Origin: Pyricularia pennisetigena
Lineage: Eukaryota > Ascomycota > Sordariomycetes > Magnaporthales > Pyriculariaceae
Assembly: GCF_004337985.1 (NCBI RefSeq)
Contig: NC_043743.1
Coordinates: 2,084,909 to 2,148,908, forward strand
DNA: 64,000 bases
Reading direction: 5' to 3'
Shown: positions 11,918-24,531 of the stretch, piece after piece
Position numbering within the stretch: the stretch's first letter is position 1
Layout of the letters: each line of letters opens with the position of its first letter
Notes under the pieces: generated by a model
Database searches by the model: none
What the model saw: only the letters and a program-made list of their open reading frames with translations
What the model was told of the DNA's origin: nothing
Program-made: the position numbers and the translations under genes

Positions 11918-13087
11918 ACTTTTTTTTTATTGCCCAGAACCAATGGCAGTAACGATGCTGGTTGTTTTTGTTTAGTTTTTTTTTCACTTTTGTATTTTAT
12001 TCTTCTCTTTTTTTTACCCCCTTTTTTTCTAGTTCTAGTCACCTCGCACATCCTGTCCAAACAAGCAAGCTCCATCTTGATTTAGGCGACGAGGCGTAAA
12101 CGACAAAGATACCTACCTACTTATCTACCTACCTACCTACCTAGACCAGCCCCCTTATCACACCCTTGGCTTTTAGGGCGATGCTGTCAAAAAAAAAACC
12201 CCGACGTTATTTCCTGTTTGTCTTGGCTTCGTCATTCTCGGCGGTAGCCCTTCCCACCCCCGGTGACACGCTGTACATATCAATCTACGCCATCTCCCTT
12301 TTTCTCATATCCGGCACCTCTCACACAGCTCTGTTCACAAGAAAACGATTCGCCCATATGCTCCTGTACGGTGCAGCTATCGCCAGGCTGTAAGACATGT
12401 CAGAAGATAAGATGTTACGCTTCCGCGATATGCATGTGATTGTTGTCCCTCGGCACAAGAGCCCGCCGGTGAAAGATCGGGTCCCGCAAAGACCCAGCAT
12501 CCTGGAACAGGTTTAATCGGGCTAGTTCTCGTATACCACGGCATAAGAGGTGTGATGCCATAGTTGTCCACAAATTATTACCGGCATGATGTTGTGGGCA
12601 ACCGATCAACCTCCTCGTGTGATACTTAGTTGATGCTACCACACGTACACACAGGAGAAAGCAGCTCAACATCCAGAGCCCGTTCGTTCGTCTACAGTCC
12701 GCGTAGAAATGGACCATGAAACGTTGATCCGACGCGCGAAAGTCAACAGTGCTTGATGTGCCATGATTGAATAGAATGTCTGATTCATCTTTGTAATTAA
12801 AACATAGGTTGTAAAAAAGGCTCGCCGCATCAGCTAAAGGCAGGGGCATTTAAGTCCAATAAACATTGTTTCTTTTTGCTCCATTGTCTCTGGGAGAGGT
12901 ATCAAATTACGACAACAGTCTCCAACATGTCAGCACAATCAGAACAACAGCCTCTATGTCATCCATCCAGCTCGATCACGGACAGCTGGTCCGCGAGCGA
13001 TGTTATCCTGGAGCCAGGAGACACAAATGCCGGCTTTTGATCGTATGCGACCAATCGGGAAACAACCGGGGTAAGAGTGTTCTGGTC
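11918..13087. other. Intergenic region between tyrosinase and beta-tubulin 3' ends
   Basis: No gene supported. T-rich 3' flank of the tyrosinase gene, a CTAC tetranucleotide repeat (about 12111-12144), and a minus-strand frame of 144 codons at 12415-12849 that resembles no family. The right part should contain the 3' UTR of beta-tubulin, whose stop codon is at 13088. Confidence 0.55.
12111..12144. repeat. CTAC tetranucleotide microsatellite
   Basis: Imperfect tandem ACCT/CTAC units with one interruption (TTAT). Short repeat of this kind recurs in the spacers; no function seen. Confidence 0.75.
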
Positions 13088-15085
13088 CTACTCCTCGCCC
13101 TCAAGAGGGGCCTCCTCCTCGTACTCCTCCTCCTCCTCGTCAACACCAGCATCCTGGTACTGCTGGTACTCGGAGACAAGATCGTTCATGTTGGACTCTG
13201 CCTCAGTGAACTCCATCTCGTCCATACCCTCACCAGTGTACCAATGCAAGAAAGCCTTGCGCCTGAACATGGCAGTGAACTGCTCACCGACACGCTTGAA
13301 CAGCTCCTGGATGGCGGTCGAGTTTCCAATGAAAGTCGACGACATCTTGAGGCCGCGCGGCGGGATAGAGCAGAGAGCAGTCTGGATGTTGTTGGGGATC
13401 CACTCGACAAAGTACGACGAGTTCTTGTTCTGGACGTTGCGCATCTGGTCCTCGACCTCCTTCATGGAGACCTTTCCACGGCTGTTGTGTGCATTTTGTG
13501 GTCAGTTGATATTCAAATTCTCAAGTCATGTGGATGCCGTGATAAGTCACTTACAAGATGGCAGAGCAGGTCAGGTAACGACCGTTTCTGAAGTCCGAAG
13601 CAGCCATCATGTTCTTGGGGTCGAACATCTGCTGGGTCAACTCGGGAACGGTGACAGCACGGAAAGAGTGGGCGCCGCGGCTCGTCAACGGAGCAAAGCC
13701 AACCATGAAGAAGTGGAGACGAGGGAAGGGAACCATGTTGACGGCAAGCTTGCGGAGGTCAGAGTTAAGCTGACCGGGGAAACGCAAGCAGGTGGTGACG
13801 CCAGACATGACAGCCGAAACCAGGTAGTTCAAGTCGCCGTATGAAGGGTTCGACAGCTTCAGGGTGCGCATGCAAATGTCGTACAGAGCCTCGTTGTCAA
13901 TGCAGAAGGTCTCGTCCGAGTTCTCGACCAGCTGGTGGACCGAGAGAGTGGCGTTGTAGGGCTCAACGACGGTGTCGGAGACCTTGGGCGAGGGCACGAC
14001 CGAGAAGGTGGCCATCATACGGTCGGGGAACTCCTCGCGAATCTTGGAGATCAGCAGAGTACCCATACCAGCACCGGTACCACCACCCAGCGAGTGGGTG
14101 ATCTGGAAACCCTGAAGGCAGTCGCAGCCCTCAGCCTCACGACGGACGACGTCAAGGACCTGGTCGACAAGCTCGGCACCCTCAGTGTAGTGACCCTTGG
14201 CCCAGTTGTTTCCAGCACCAGACTGGCCGAAGACGAAGTTGTCGGGACGGAAAAGCTGGCCGAAAGGACCGGCACGGACGGCGTCCATGGTGCCGGGCTC
14301 GAGATCGACGAGGACAGCACGGGGAACATGCTTGTTGCCCGAGGCCTAGAGCAAAAAAAGTTATCAGATCCAGGTGTTCACTTCGAAAAAGGTCGGTGAG
14401 CAGGAACGTGCTGCCGGTTCGGAAGCAAGGGCGGTGTCGACATACCTCGTTGAAGTACACGCTCATGCGCTCCAGCTGGAGCTCGGAGGTGCCGTTGTAA
14501 CTATATCGTCGATAATGTCAGCGTTGTGCAAGCAACCTGAAGCACCGACATCATGAGGAGCGGATGGAAGGTTGAACGAGAGATAGATGCACATACACGC
14601 CATTGCTGTCGAGACCGTGCTCGCTAGAAATAGTCTGCCTGTGGAATTATTTAGCAAGAGAGGTCCAAAGTCGGACGGATGGACGACTTGGGGCGGAAAG
14701 TCGTCGTCGGATCGAAGTTGGGCATACCAGAAAGCAGCACCAATTTGGTTGCCCTGTTGTTTTGAAGCGACGAGATTTGGTGAGCCCCACTACCCTGAAC
14801 AGAAGGAATATCAACAAGCTTGGGATGGAGGATGAAGACTTACGCATTGGCCGGTCTGAAGGTGAACCTGTATTTGAGAAAAGAAAGTTTCAAGTCAGTC
14901 AAAGTGGTCTTCGCTACAGTTGAACGACGCGTTGTAGCTCGACAGCGTTGAGGTCAAGGAAAGACCCAGGCCGGATATTGGTGATGGTGGGGGTATGCTG
15001 CTTTTTTTTTCTTGCTTGATGCCGCTTTGATGCGCGTCCAAAGGCGTTCGATGCGAGGGGTGTGTGCACTTACAATTTCACGCAT
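13088..15085 (-). CDS. tub2: Beta-tubulin
   Basis: Seven exons: 15085-15074, 14867-14844, 14753-14728, 14638-14597, 14500-14446, 14345-13555, 13481-13088; exactly 447 residues, the normal length. Forms the alpha/beta dimer of microtubules and binds GTP in the exchangeable site. Starts MREI, the autoregulatory tetrapeptide of beta-tubulins, here alone in a 12-base first exon. The GTP-binding loop GGGTGAG lies in exon 6, and the C-terminal tail is acidic ([17 protein letters not shown]). Four small 5' exons and a large sixth exon match the usual filamentous-ascomycete tub2 layout. Codons at the benzimidazole sites read F167 (14006-14004), E198 (13913-13911) and F200 (13907-13905), the fungicide-sensitive residues. 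Some introns are long (15073-14868, 206 bases). Confidence 0.97.
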
Positions 15086-16497
15086 TTTGGTGGTTTGCAA
15101 GTTGGTTTCTGATGTTGATGGGAGCGAGGCGGTCGAAAGAGTACGAGAGTAAGTTCAGAGATGCTTGCAAAGGTGGTGTGTGTTTGTGAAGGAGAGGTTG
15201 CTTCCCAGTAGTGGTGGGTTTTCTTTTAGTGGAGAGGGAGAATAAAGGGGACACGAAAAATGGGGTCGGGATTGATTGGATTTGTTGATTTTCGGCTGTG
15301 GGAAATTGTTCACCGCCGCCTGCCCCCCCAGAGCAGTAGAACCAACGAGCCAACCGCACCCGTCGCCAGCAGGCCCCATCCAAGAAGCGTACTGTACCTT
15401 CCCACGCGTAGACCCTTGTTTACATGGGATGCTTGGTCTGTGCTAGCTACGACTGACCAATCATCCGGCTGCTGGTGGGACAAGCGCGCAGGGGCAACAA
15501 GCTATCATCTCTGCAGACGTCTCGTGTGATTGGACGCACCACCCATTAGCTAATGGTCCAGACCCTGCCAATATCAACGGTGAGCCGCAAGCGACTTTTC
15601 ACGGTAGATTATACGTGCAACGCAAGCACCGCTTTGATAATGAATTTCATCGCAGTCTGTGGTCCATTTCATCGCTAACGTCAAAAGTCAAGACTGCATA
15701 TCATCGGCTGCAATTCAGAGTCGCTCGAGGTTTGTTCTTAAGAGCCTTTGTGTGCACAAAGAAACATTGTTCATTGAGCTCAAATTAACTGCAGATCACC
15801 CCAACGCCGGTGAAAACCTAACGCTACCCTGTCACTCTGCGTTAGCGGGTCGCTAACAAGGTATCAAAGGTAGATTGGCTGCATATTTTGTGCAAAGTAC
15901 AACCGTCGTCCTCATATTAATAGCCTAATCTACCATGGAACCTTCTCTACCGAATACTCCACCGACTCGATATATCGGGGATATTTGCCCAATGCTGCAT
16001 AGCTAGTTGCATCAGCGCCTCTTCCGCAGTCGTACTCTGCGTGCCGTTCTCGGCGGACGCATATGAGTTCTAGCTATACAAGTGCCCGGTTCGTGGCCTT
16101 ATAACAAGGGCATGGCTACTGGCACTAGCTTAGAATGTCGTACTTGGAATAAAAACCCCGTGGAAGTGAGTATATTCCTGTGATATGTAAACAAGTCGCT
16201 ATCTCGTATCTGTCTTGCTTCGGCACGCCTCTCGGCGCCCTAGAACCTCTTGTCATCGCAGTACTAGTGTTGCCCATTCTGCCGGGTCCCAGGCGTGACA
16301 AGCCTGTCTAATGTGCGGATCTAGGCTCCATGCTAAGGCCAGCGTAGATATTAGACTAGAGCTTGGCAAGTAAGAAAATGATCGCCGATCAACCAAACGA
16401 ACATATATGGGCAGAGAAAGCAAGTAGACTTTCACACACACACCATTTGATACCTGCCGTTCTCGAATCTCCTGAAAAGCGATTTGTTGATTAAAGT

Positions 16498-16625
16498 TAT
16501 GGAGAAAAAGCAAGTAAGAGTAGAACAAAAAGAAGTAAATAAGGNNNNNNNNNNNNNNNNNNNNNAAAAAAAGCAAGCAAGAGTAGAGCAAAAGAAGCAA
16601 ATAAGAGTAGAACAAAAGAAGCAGA
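16498..16625. repeat. Purine-rich minisatellite, interrupted by gap
   Basis: Tandem-like units built on GCAAGTAAGAGTAGAACAAA and a related GAAGTAAATAAG element appear on both sides of the run of N. The right copy reads GCAAGCAAGAGTAGAGCAAA and then repeats the AAGAGTAGAACAAAAGAAGC part. Almost all purine on the plus strand. The gap inside it suggests that the array was not resolved by assembly, so copy number is unknown. Confidence 0.75.
16545..16565. other. Assembly gap (21 N)
   Basis: Undetermined bases inside the purine-rich minisatellite; true length unknown. Confidence 1.
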
Positions 16626-18402
16626 GAATGATCAACCTATGGCAACCGCCACTCACCATCCTTGCCAACTAACGAGCCCCAAAAACGTTGTCTATCATGG
16701 GATGTCCCTGCAATAACACGGGTTTCCCTGCTTGGCACCGACTTGGCCGATGCCGGGGTTCATCGGCTCGGCAATCAGTTGTACAAGATTCGTCTGATAC
16801 AATATCAATCCACCTATGAGAGGTTCTCATAGGCTGTTCCAACAGATGTAAGTCGAAAATGAAAGAAAGATAACTGTCCCTGTGTCAAACCTCACCCAAG
16901 GAATACACATGTAAACTCCTCCGCCCTCGAGAGAGAAAGGAGTGCTGATTTTGACGCTCAAATGCAACACGCAGACGTGTTCAGATGCATCCCCCACCCC
17001 CAAAAAAGAACCGATACAAAAGACAAGGGATGAAATGCCTCAAACCCGGGCCCTTCGTAGGCAGCGTGTTTGTCTGTTTTCTACTTTGTGTGTCGCCTCG
17101 GCACTCCTGCCAGTCAGCTGATTCGCAAGGACAGGACGGCGAAGAAAGCGACATGTCATCTGCATGCACAGGTGCCCAACACTGCCCGCATTTGCCTCGT
17201 ACCAAACATATGGCAACGAGCCAATGCAGAGAAGCCAAAAGTTCTCCGAGTGGGACGGGAAGCAGAGCGTGGAGAATCGGCAAGTCCGTGACGCGGCGTC
17301 TTACCGCTTCGTTCGTAGATCAATGCATGGGGTTTCCCCATCTTTTGCCAGAGGACACCGCAACGACTGGTTACGATAGCCGACATGTTCTTGTATCTGG
17401 GTACCAAGCAGGAAATCAGACAGCTCTAAAGGCACGTGGCAAAGCCTATGGGACAAATTTTGCGCCATGAAAAGACGTTATCATTGATGTCTTTCTCTCC
17501 ATCTCTCTTCTGACTCTCTTTCTAACGGCGATCCTTGGTCCGAATCATCCGTTCGACCGTCATATCGACACGCCGGGAATACGTCCACATTCGGTGGCAC
17601 AATATCTAAACCAATCCATCCATAATGGCGGTTTCTTCTTAGCATCTCTCAGCCGATGGACTCACGGCGTCCTTCCAGTCTAATCATCATGACTTCCTCC
17701 ACCCCTCCAATCTCGCAGTCTTTATGATGCTATCCCAGCAAATCATTTACCAATTTCGCTCCCATAATTTTGTGTATACCCTTGAGCGGAAACAACAAGC
17801 CACGACAAGGGAAGCCGAAGAAATACAGCTAGTAAACTCAGACAAGCAATGCGGAGAAAAAAAAAAAAAAGAGACACCAACACCAAAATGAAAAAGAACA
17901 AATGCGAGCGAGAACGAACCGCCAGGGCTAAAAGAAATATTATAGTGGATGCAAGCCCAAAACAAACGAAAAAATCAACCACTCTTTATGCAACCCTGCT
18001 AACACAAGAAAAACGGACATACGACGCAATAAGAAGAAATAAGGAACTAACCCCCATAATCTTTAATCTTTGTCTCGAATGATATTCGTACATATACAGT
18101 ATGGCGTTATCAGTGAGTAAAGTGGGCCTCGTGAAAGGGTCTTCTCGCGTGACCTGCAGTCACGGTGGCATTCGTCTTGGGGTAGTCCCATGCAACGCGG
18201 CGCCAGCCATCCATGGTGCTGGAACGCGAGGGCGATGATCGAGGAGTGATTGCCCGGGTCACGGGACTTGTGGTAATATGGATGTCGAAAACACACAGCA
18301 ATGTGTTTGGGGGATGGTCGACGGATAGTGTAATATCAAAGATGGATCCTCTGCTCCCTCGCTGCCTCATTAAACGTGGATGATCCATCTCAACTATTTG
18401 GT

Positions 18403-21400
18403 TCAGCTCACGGTCATCATCTGCATCCGCTGGCTTAGTCCGTTCGCAGGGGATCCTCTAGACTCGATCGGCGGCCGTCCACCGTTCACCGAGTTATTGC
18501 TTTGGCTCTTTAGCAGCCTATGAGATTTTGGAGGGGTAAGAGGTACCGCGGATGGGTCCGTGAACACCCGCGTGAAGGCCGGACTGCCATCACGTCTCAG
18601 GTGCTTCTCACGCTTCGGCGTGCTAACGGGACTTTGTGTGATGAGTTCTGCACGGCGAACAATATCGGAAAGGTTGTGGAACAAGACGTTTGCCTGTTTC
18701 ACAAGCTCCTGAAGACTGTTTGTGTCGAAGAAAAGCTCGGAGCTGCTCCCTGGAGTGGTTTTCCTGGCACTCCCTTTGACAGGGGCGGATGAAGAGCGGC
18801 GTTGCTGTTGCATGGCCTCCATGACTGAGGAGATCATGGCACTGTCCGGTGTATTGGTCTCGCGGTCATGATCGGGGGTTGCCGGTCGCGATACTTTGCT
18901 CTCGTCAGGCAAAGGCCAAGATCCCCCAAAGATGTCGTCTTCTGGAGCAAAGACGGATCGTCTGCGCACCACCTCGCGCTCGCGCACGACCGCTGTCTTT
19001 GACATATCTGGCATTGGCAGGACGGCCACATCTCCAGCATAGCCCACAGCCTCGGAGTCAAAGCCTTCGTCAACGAACTGATCATTGGTTGACGATGCAT
19101 CAGATTTGGTGGAACCTTCGACATCTTCGACCAGGTTTGCTTCTTCGTCTTCATCGGGAGATGCCAGCTTGATGATGTTCTCGGCCTCTCGCCACAATTC
19201 AGCAGATTCATCCATCAGCTTCAGTTCCCGACCAAGCCGACACAGACGCTTGAGGCCATTGACCAAGAGGGACAGCTCGCGAATCTGGCCAGAGTGAGCC
19301 TTGACAGTGGGCTGCGTAGCCTGGATAGATGCGGGAACGATCATGGCGAATGATGACGACATGTCTCCCTCCTGGGGGCTGGCCGGATCTTCATCAAAGT
19401 CGAAGTCGTCCTCCCAGTCTTCACTGACGTTCATCGGGCCAGATGCCCAAGTACGGAATTTGTTGTTAGTTTTGACTGGCTCGGTGAGGTCAGGAACGAC
19501 AGGGACACTTTGGCTCCGAACGTGTGCGACGGCGGGACCTTTGCGGTTAGATGCCCGACCACCCCTTACGTCCATCTCTTGCTTTCCATGCACCGTTTTC
19601 GGCCTCGGAGAATGCCCACCCAGGTCGAGTCTTTCGTGGCTAGGTGGCTCACTCCAGTCAAAGACGTTACTTCGCGGTCTTTCTGGCCGCTCAATTCCGG
19701 AATCGCTACGAGCAATACCGACGTTGCCGTTGCCACTGATATCTGACAACGCGAGCCTGATGTTCGGGCTGGCTCCCCTCAGGTTCATAGAGCTCAACGG
19801 GGGTGATAGGTGGTTTGAGAGACCGTTCTCGTCGTCACGTGCCCAGTCAAAGTCGTCATCATCGTCCAGAGACATGCGGCCCATATCGCGATTGGCGAGG
19901 GAGATATCTATTGTCCGTCCGGTGAGCTTGGAGGAGAGATCCTCGCAGCCGATAAAGTCCATATCGCGCTTGGGAGAATCGTTAATTCGCATTGGTGTAG
20001 AAGCCCCCTCATCCTCCTCCATGATCTTTGTGTCCCCATCCCACGACCGACCAAGAATTTCCTGGATGGAGAGACGCTTGGTCTTGGGGTTACCTGCTGT
20101 GCTAGGCGGTGACTCGTCGAACATGGACTCGAGTGGCGTGTCGACATCCCTGATGCGAGCCGAGCCTGTGGTGCGAAGAGAGTCGTACAGGGTGTCACTC
20201 TTGAGGTCTGTGTCATCATCATCTCCAGAAGAAAAAGTCCTCATTTCAGAGTCGGACCCAGCTAGCGTGGACGCCCTCTCGTTGGACACATCACGACTAT
20301 GGGTTGTCAGAAGAAATCGCGACGACGACGACAGGATGGGACTGGGCTGCAGAGAGTGGGTGGAGGGCATAAGCGTATCTGGTCTGCGGGGCGAGGTAGT
20401 AGCGGTCGAGGCCCCAAACGGATATGAATCAAAATTGAAGCTCGACAGCGGTGAGGGTGTTGGGAGAGGGGAGGATGAGTTTCGTTGACGAGTGACCACG
20501 CGAGAGGTGTGCAACGGGGTAGGCGTGTCCAAGATCTTGGGTGTGCCTGCATGGTCCTTAACAGGAAATGCGGGCGGAGAATGTGAGTGCACAAAATCCT
20601 GCTTGACGCAAATCTGAGGCTGAATTGGGGAAGTAGTGCGAATTGGCGCTGACACAATCCGCCCAGTTCCACTTTTCTGGTTGGAGCCCCTCTTCGGGCG
20701 TCGTATGCTACCTGTCTTGGAAATCCAGCTAGTTGGAGAGCTAAAGTGCATCGAAATCGACCGTCGCGGCCGTTTCGAAGGCGTTTCTTCGGGGCTGCCC
20801 GAGGGACCATTTGATTGGGTCGAGGGAGAGTCGGCCAAAGCGCTTGCGCTAGCTTGATCGGCGGCCAGGGGCTGTGGGAGCGGGGAGGGTGTGGCGGTGG
20901 CTGGTCCAAGGTTCAGCGGATCCGGAGAGTTTGATGCATTCGCGCTCGTCATCATCGCTGTATTGATCAAATAGGCACGTGGCATGCTCCCCTTGCGCAC
21001 ATGTAAACTCTTTCTGGGCAGCAAACTCGGTCCTGGGCTGGCGGCCTCGACAACTGTCCCAGAGCTTCCCTTGGTACCCGAACTAACCAACACTTTTGAG
21101 TGAAAGTAGGAGCTCCAATTCCACATCGACGGCTCCTCCTCCGGGATTTCGAGCGGTCTCCTCATGGAGAGACTGGGCCTCCTACTCTGTTCAATTGAGC
21201 ACATGGGTGATGCAGACGGCATATCCGCCACAATCTCCTGGAATTGCATTTGTGCTAACGTTGCCGACCTCTGATGACTCGTGGCTGGCCGGCGCAATGA
21301 AGGAATATGGGACCGGGACCCTCTCCTGGATAACACACTGCCTTCTTTGGCGTCGGTATGCTTCGAGGAAGGGGTACGCTTCACAAGCTTATTTGGGGGT

Positions 21401-22351
21401 ATTTGAGGCGGCTGATCGAAAATCGGTGAGAGTGTTGGGCCGCTAGAACCATTAACCCAGCTCTTGAACGAAGACGAGTCGGGACCAAGGCTAGACCTAG
21501 GGCTACCCTGCTGTGACAAGGGCCGCAACGAAAGCCGACGCATCCACGACCCATTGGAGGATACCGAGTCCCGTACACTCTCTGCTATTGGCGGTGGGAC
21601 GCCTTCTCTTTGCCTTGCAAACGACGGTCTCCTGCTCGTCGGCTTTGGAGGCGTGGTCTGTAATGGAGCTTGGCTCGAATCCTGTGATGAACGGGTTACG
21701 TTTATGGAACTCGGTGCCAAGGGTATGGGCGGTGGTCTCGAGGACGACGTAAAAATTCGGTCGTTCATAGCTCCAGTCGTTGTTGCGCTCGTGCTGGGTC
21801 TTGTGTTTGGCCTCGAGAAACCTCTAAGGCTACCATAGTCGAGTGTCAACTTTCTCTTGTGGGAGGGCGGCCTTTGAGGTGTCGGCTCAGAGGGCTGAGC
21901 AAACACCAAACCCACAGTGGCCGCAGCAACGACCGACCCGGTGCCAACGATCTGCAGACGAACAAAAAAAAGCTGGTAAGAATCATCTCAAGGACCAAGT
22001 AACACCAAATAAAAATATCACTAAGCGCGTCACTATAACTGCAGGCATATGAAGCTCAGGCCTTGCTGGCAGGTAGGGAACGCCAGTACCATATAAAGCT
22101 TCAGAGAACCATTTCCCAAGCCACTCGGCGTTCGGTGCAGCCTGAGCCAGGTGTGAACAAAATGCCAGTGATTCAAGGATTTGTGATGGTGAAGACCCGA
22201 AGCGGATGCCAGAGAGCGAATCGTGTGGTGCTGGACTGGGTATAATCACGCTGAGGACCTCGATATTGCCGGGATGCCTTGCCCTGACGCGTTTTCCATG
22301 CATGCTGGTCGAATAGACGCCCTCCAAACTTACACTTGGCACCGCGTGCAT
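18403..22351 (-). CDS. Large disordered Ser/Pro-rich protein, function unknown
   Basis: Main exon 21951-18403, open for 1183 codons, with a proposed 18-base first exon 22351-22334 (MHAVPS) joined across intron 22333-21952 (GTAAGT...CTGCAG); total 1188 residues. The main exon has no ATG near its 5' end, so an upstream exon is needed. The tiny exon gives an in-frame join but is uncertain. The protein is mostly low-complexity, with many SP/TP sites (candidate CDK/MAPK phosphosites), basic patches such as KRPRRS, and acidic clusters (DDDDDFDWARDDE; SEDWEDDFDFDEDP). One more ordered patch (about residues 875-930) has HSGQIRELSLLVNGLKRLCR and then a helix ending WREAENIIKLA. A second helical patch (FFDTNSLQELVKQANVLFHN) lies near the C-terminus. 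It looks like a scaffold or cell-cycle regulator, but I do not recognise a named family. Confidence 0.75.
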
Positions 22352-24479
22352 CTTGACGGTGCAATATCAGATCGATGGGCGACGGCCGCGGAAGGTCAGG
22401 GTGGAGGAAGCGTAGCTGGCGCTGGCGCTGCTGCTCAGTGGTCATTGAATCATAAATTGCATTGTAGATTCGTGACGTGACACATTCAAGACGGCCAGGT
22501 AAATCGTGGGATTGTGGTCGTTTCGTCGTCGTTTCTTCGTCTCGTTGGTCAGGTCCTGCCCTGAAGTCGGGAGGCTCTTTTCCGTCGTTTTGCTCGGTTT
22601 GGTGAGGTTACGGGAAAAGAAAACAAACACCCAAAAAAACAATAAAAAAAATCCCTTACAGGAACAAGAAAGATGTGACGGAAAGACAGACAGGGCAGAC
22701 CTGACTGGTTGACTGCTGCAGCTCAGAGTAAAGAATGCGGAGTGCAGCTTAGCAGGAAATTATTTCCATTGCAGCTCAAGGTCGACGCTTTGGCACAGTG
22801 CAGTAGCGTCCGTTCAATGAAAGTCAAGTCAGTGCTTGCTGCTGCGGAACTGGGTGTGGTGCGTCGGGGCCTGTATGGATGGATGGATGGGTATTGCCTG
22901 GTGGATTTTACTGGTCACTGATAATTGGAACAACAAACAAGTATACGCCTCCTGGTTGGTCCCTCAGGGACGGGGTGGAGTCCTAGGTCACGGTTCCCGA
23001 CAGGCACGGCACGGAGCAGGGATGAGTTGGGCTGGCCGTGGCCTTCTTTTCCCCTCCGCTCTGCTTTCAATGTCAACAAGGACAGGCTACGGATTTGTTT
23101 TGGTTGTATCCCAAATCGTCAAGTCGGCCTCGAGGGCGGCCTGGGCTACCCCAAGCTGTCACTAATCATCCAAATTCACTCAAGCATGCAATCCTAGAGA
23201 TGATTGCATTGAACATCAGATACAACATGTTCATCTTTATTTCATTTTGCTTTGTTTTGTTTTGTTTCCCTTTTTCCCCTCCTGACTGAAAAAAAGTACT
23301 GACTCTTTCTGCCCTCTCCACTGTCTGTTCCTCGAGCCTGCCAAGGCTTTTGGTTGGATATTGATTCTTTGAAATAAATTGTTCTTTCCAGAAGCCTTCT
23401 GGCATGTGGTGTAATTTACTTCCAAAACAAGCTTGGATTGTCCCTACCATTATCCACCAGCAAGCTAGGTATAATGGACCCAGGCAAGACCAGAGCCAGT
23501 TTTGGTCCCATCCAATCCCCAATTGCTGGCCCCAAATTTCGGCGTCGGGTTGCGTCAACAAAAGCCCCAGCGCTGGGCTCGCTAATACCACACCAGCCAA
23601 ATCTCACACGTCGGTCTTAATTGGCATTTGCTTTTAATCCCAATTTTAGGTGTGTTACCGTGCATGGTCACGAACCAACGGGCGTGGCTCGTAGTTTATC
23701 GTTAAGTTTATAATATTACCCTTTTTCTTGTTGATATGGGCTTGACAAAACTAGCAGAGAGAGACGCAAAGTAACTTTGCAAGTGATTAAACAACCGAAC
23801 TGAGCATCTCTACTTTTTCATTTTTCTACCTCAATTTTACTCGTTTCGTGTCTCGTCTTGTTTTAATCTATGGTTCGCAGTGATCGATCTAAGACCTGGG
23901 ACCTAGCACCGGGATAAACTGTGAGACCATAATTCGCAGTTTCGTACCGTATCCGTGAAAGGAGCCCACAGTCTGCAGAGGTCATCTCAGCGGCAAGGGC
24001 TGGGCCACGGTTAACGCCGCCCTGTAATATCGCCAAATCGGGGATCGCCACCCATTCTTGGAAACGATGCTGCTCTTCAGATCGAGCGCAACAGGCGGTG
24101 ACGAGGGTGCAAGACAAAATAAATGACCAGTCAGTGGTGGCATCGCAGAAAAAAAGGGCCCGACCGTCAGTCAGCAAGCAAGCCCTTCCTGCATGCCAAC
24201 TGGGCTGGCTGCAAGACAGACCAAAATAAGAAAACAAAACAAAACATACACCACCGCTCGGGCTGATGCACCCTGCGATGCGCATGCCCTGCAGGACTAG
24301 GCGACCGCACTGCACTCAGGCGACGTGCCTCAGGAAACGAAGGGAGACTACGGCAGTGCGCTCGCACGGTCGGTATGCAGAAGAAGTAGAACAATTACCG
24401 TTTACATTCCTATTGCACGGTCTATTGCTTGGTGGAAACTTTTTCGTTTCTTCCTATATTCCGTCCTTTTGCTCCTGGT

Positions 24480-24531
24480 TTTTTTTTTTTTTTTTTGGTT
24501 TTTTTTTTGGTTTTTTTTTTGGTTTTTTTTT
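24480..24531. repeat. Poly-T tract with regular GG interruptions
   Basis: Runs of about 8 to 17 T are separated by GG dinucleotides three times, producing a periodic T(n)GG pattern. Probably grown by slippage or unequal exchange. Confidence 0.85.

Larger units (their letters stand above)
15086..18402. other. 3.3-kb spacer with minisatellite and assembly gap
   Basis: Contains the beta-tubulin promoter (right of 15085), a purine-rich minisatellite with an N gap (16498-16625), and A-rich tracts near 17860. A plus-strand frame at 17030-17470 starts with a signal-peptide-like segment but has weak coding character (see findings). The region next to 18403 should hold the 3' UTR of the large gene on the minus strand. 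No other gene seen. Confidence 0.55.

Noticed and set aside
12415..12849. 144-codon minus-strand frame between tyrosinase and tub2
   Set aside because: No recognised motif, no start context, no splice partners.
12866..13591. 241-codon plus-strand frame overlapping beta-tubulin 3' exon
   Set aside because: Antisense shadow of tub2.
19301..20488. 395-codon plus-strand frame
   Set aside because: Antisense shadow of the large minus-strand exon; Ser/Arg-rich only because it is the complement of Ser/Pro-rich codons.
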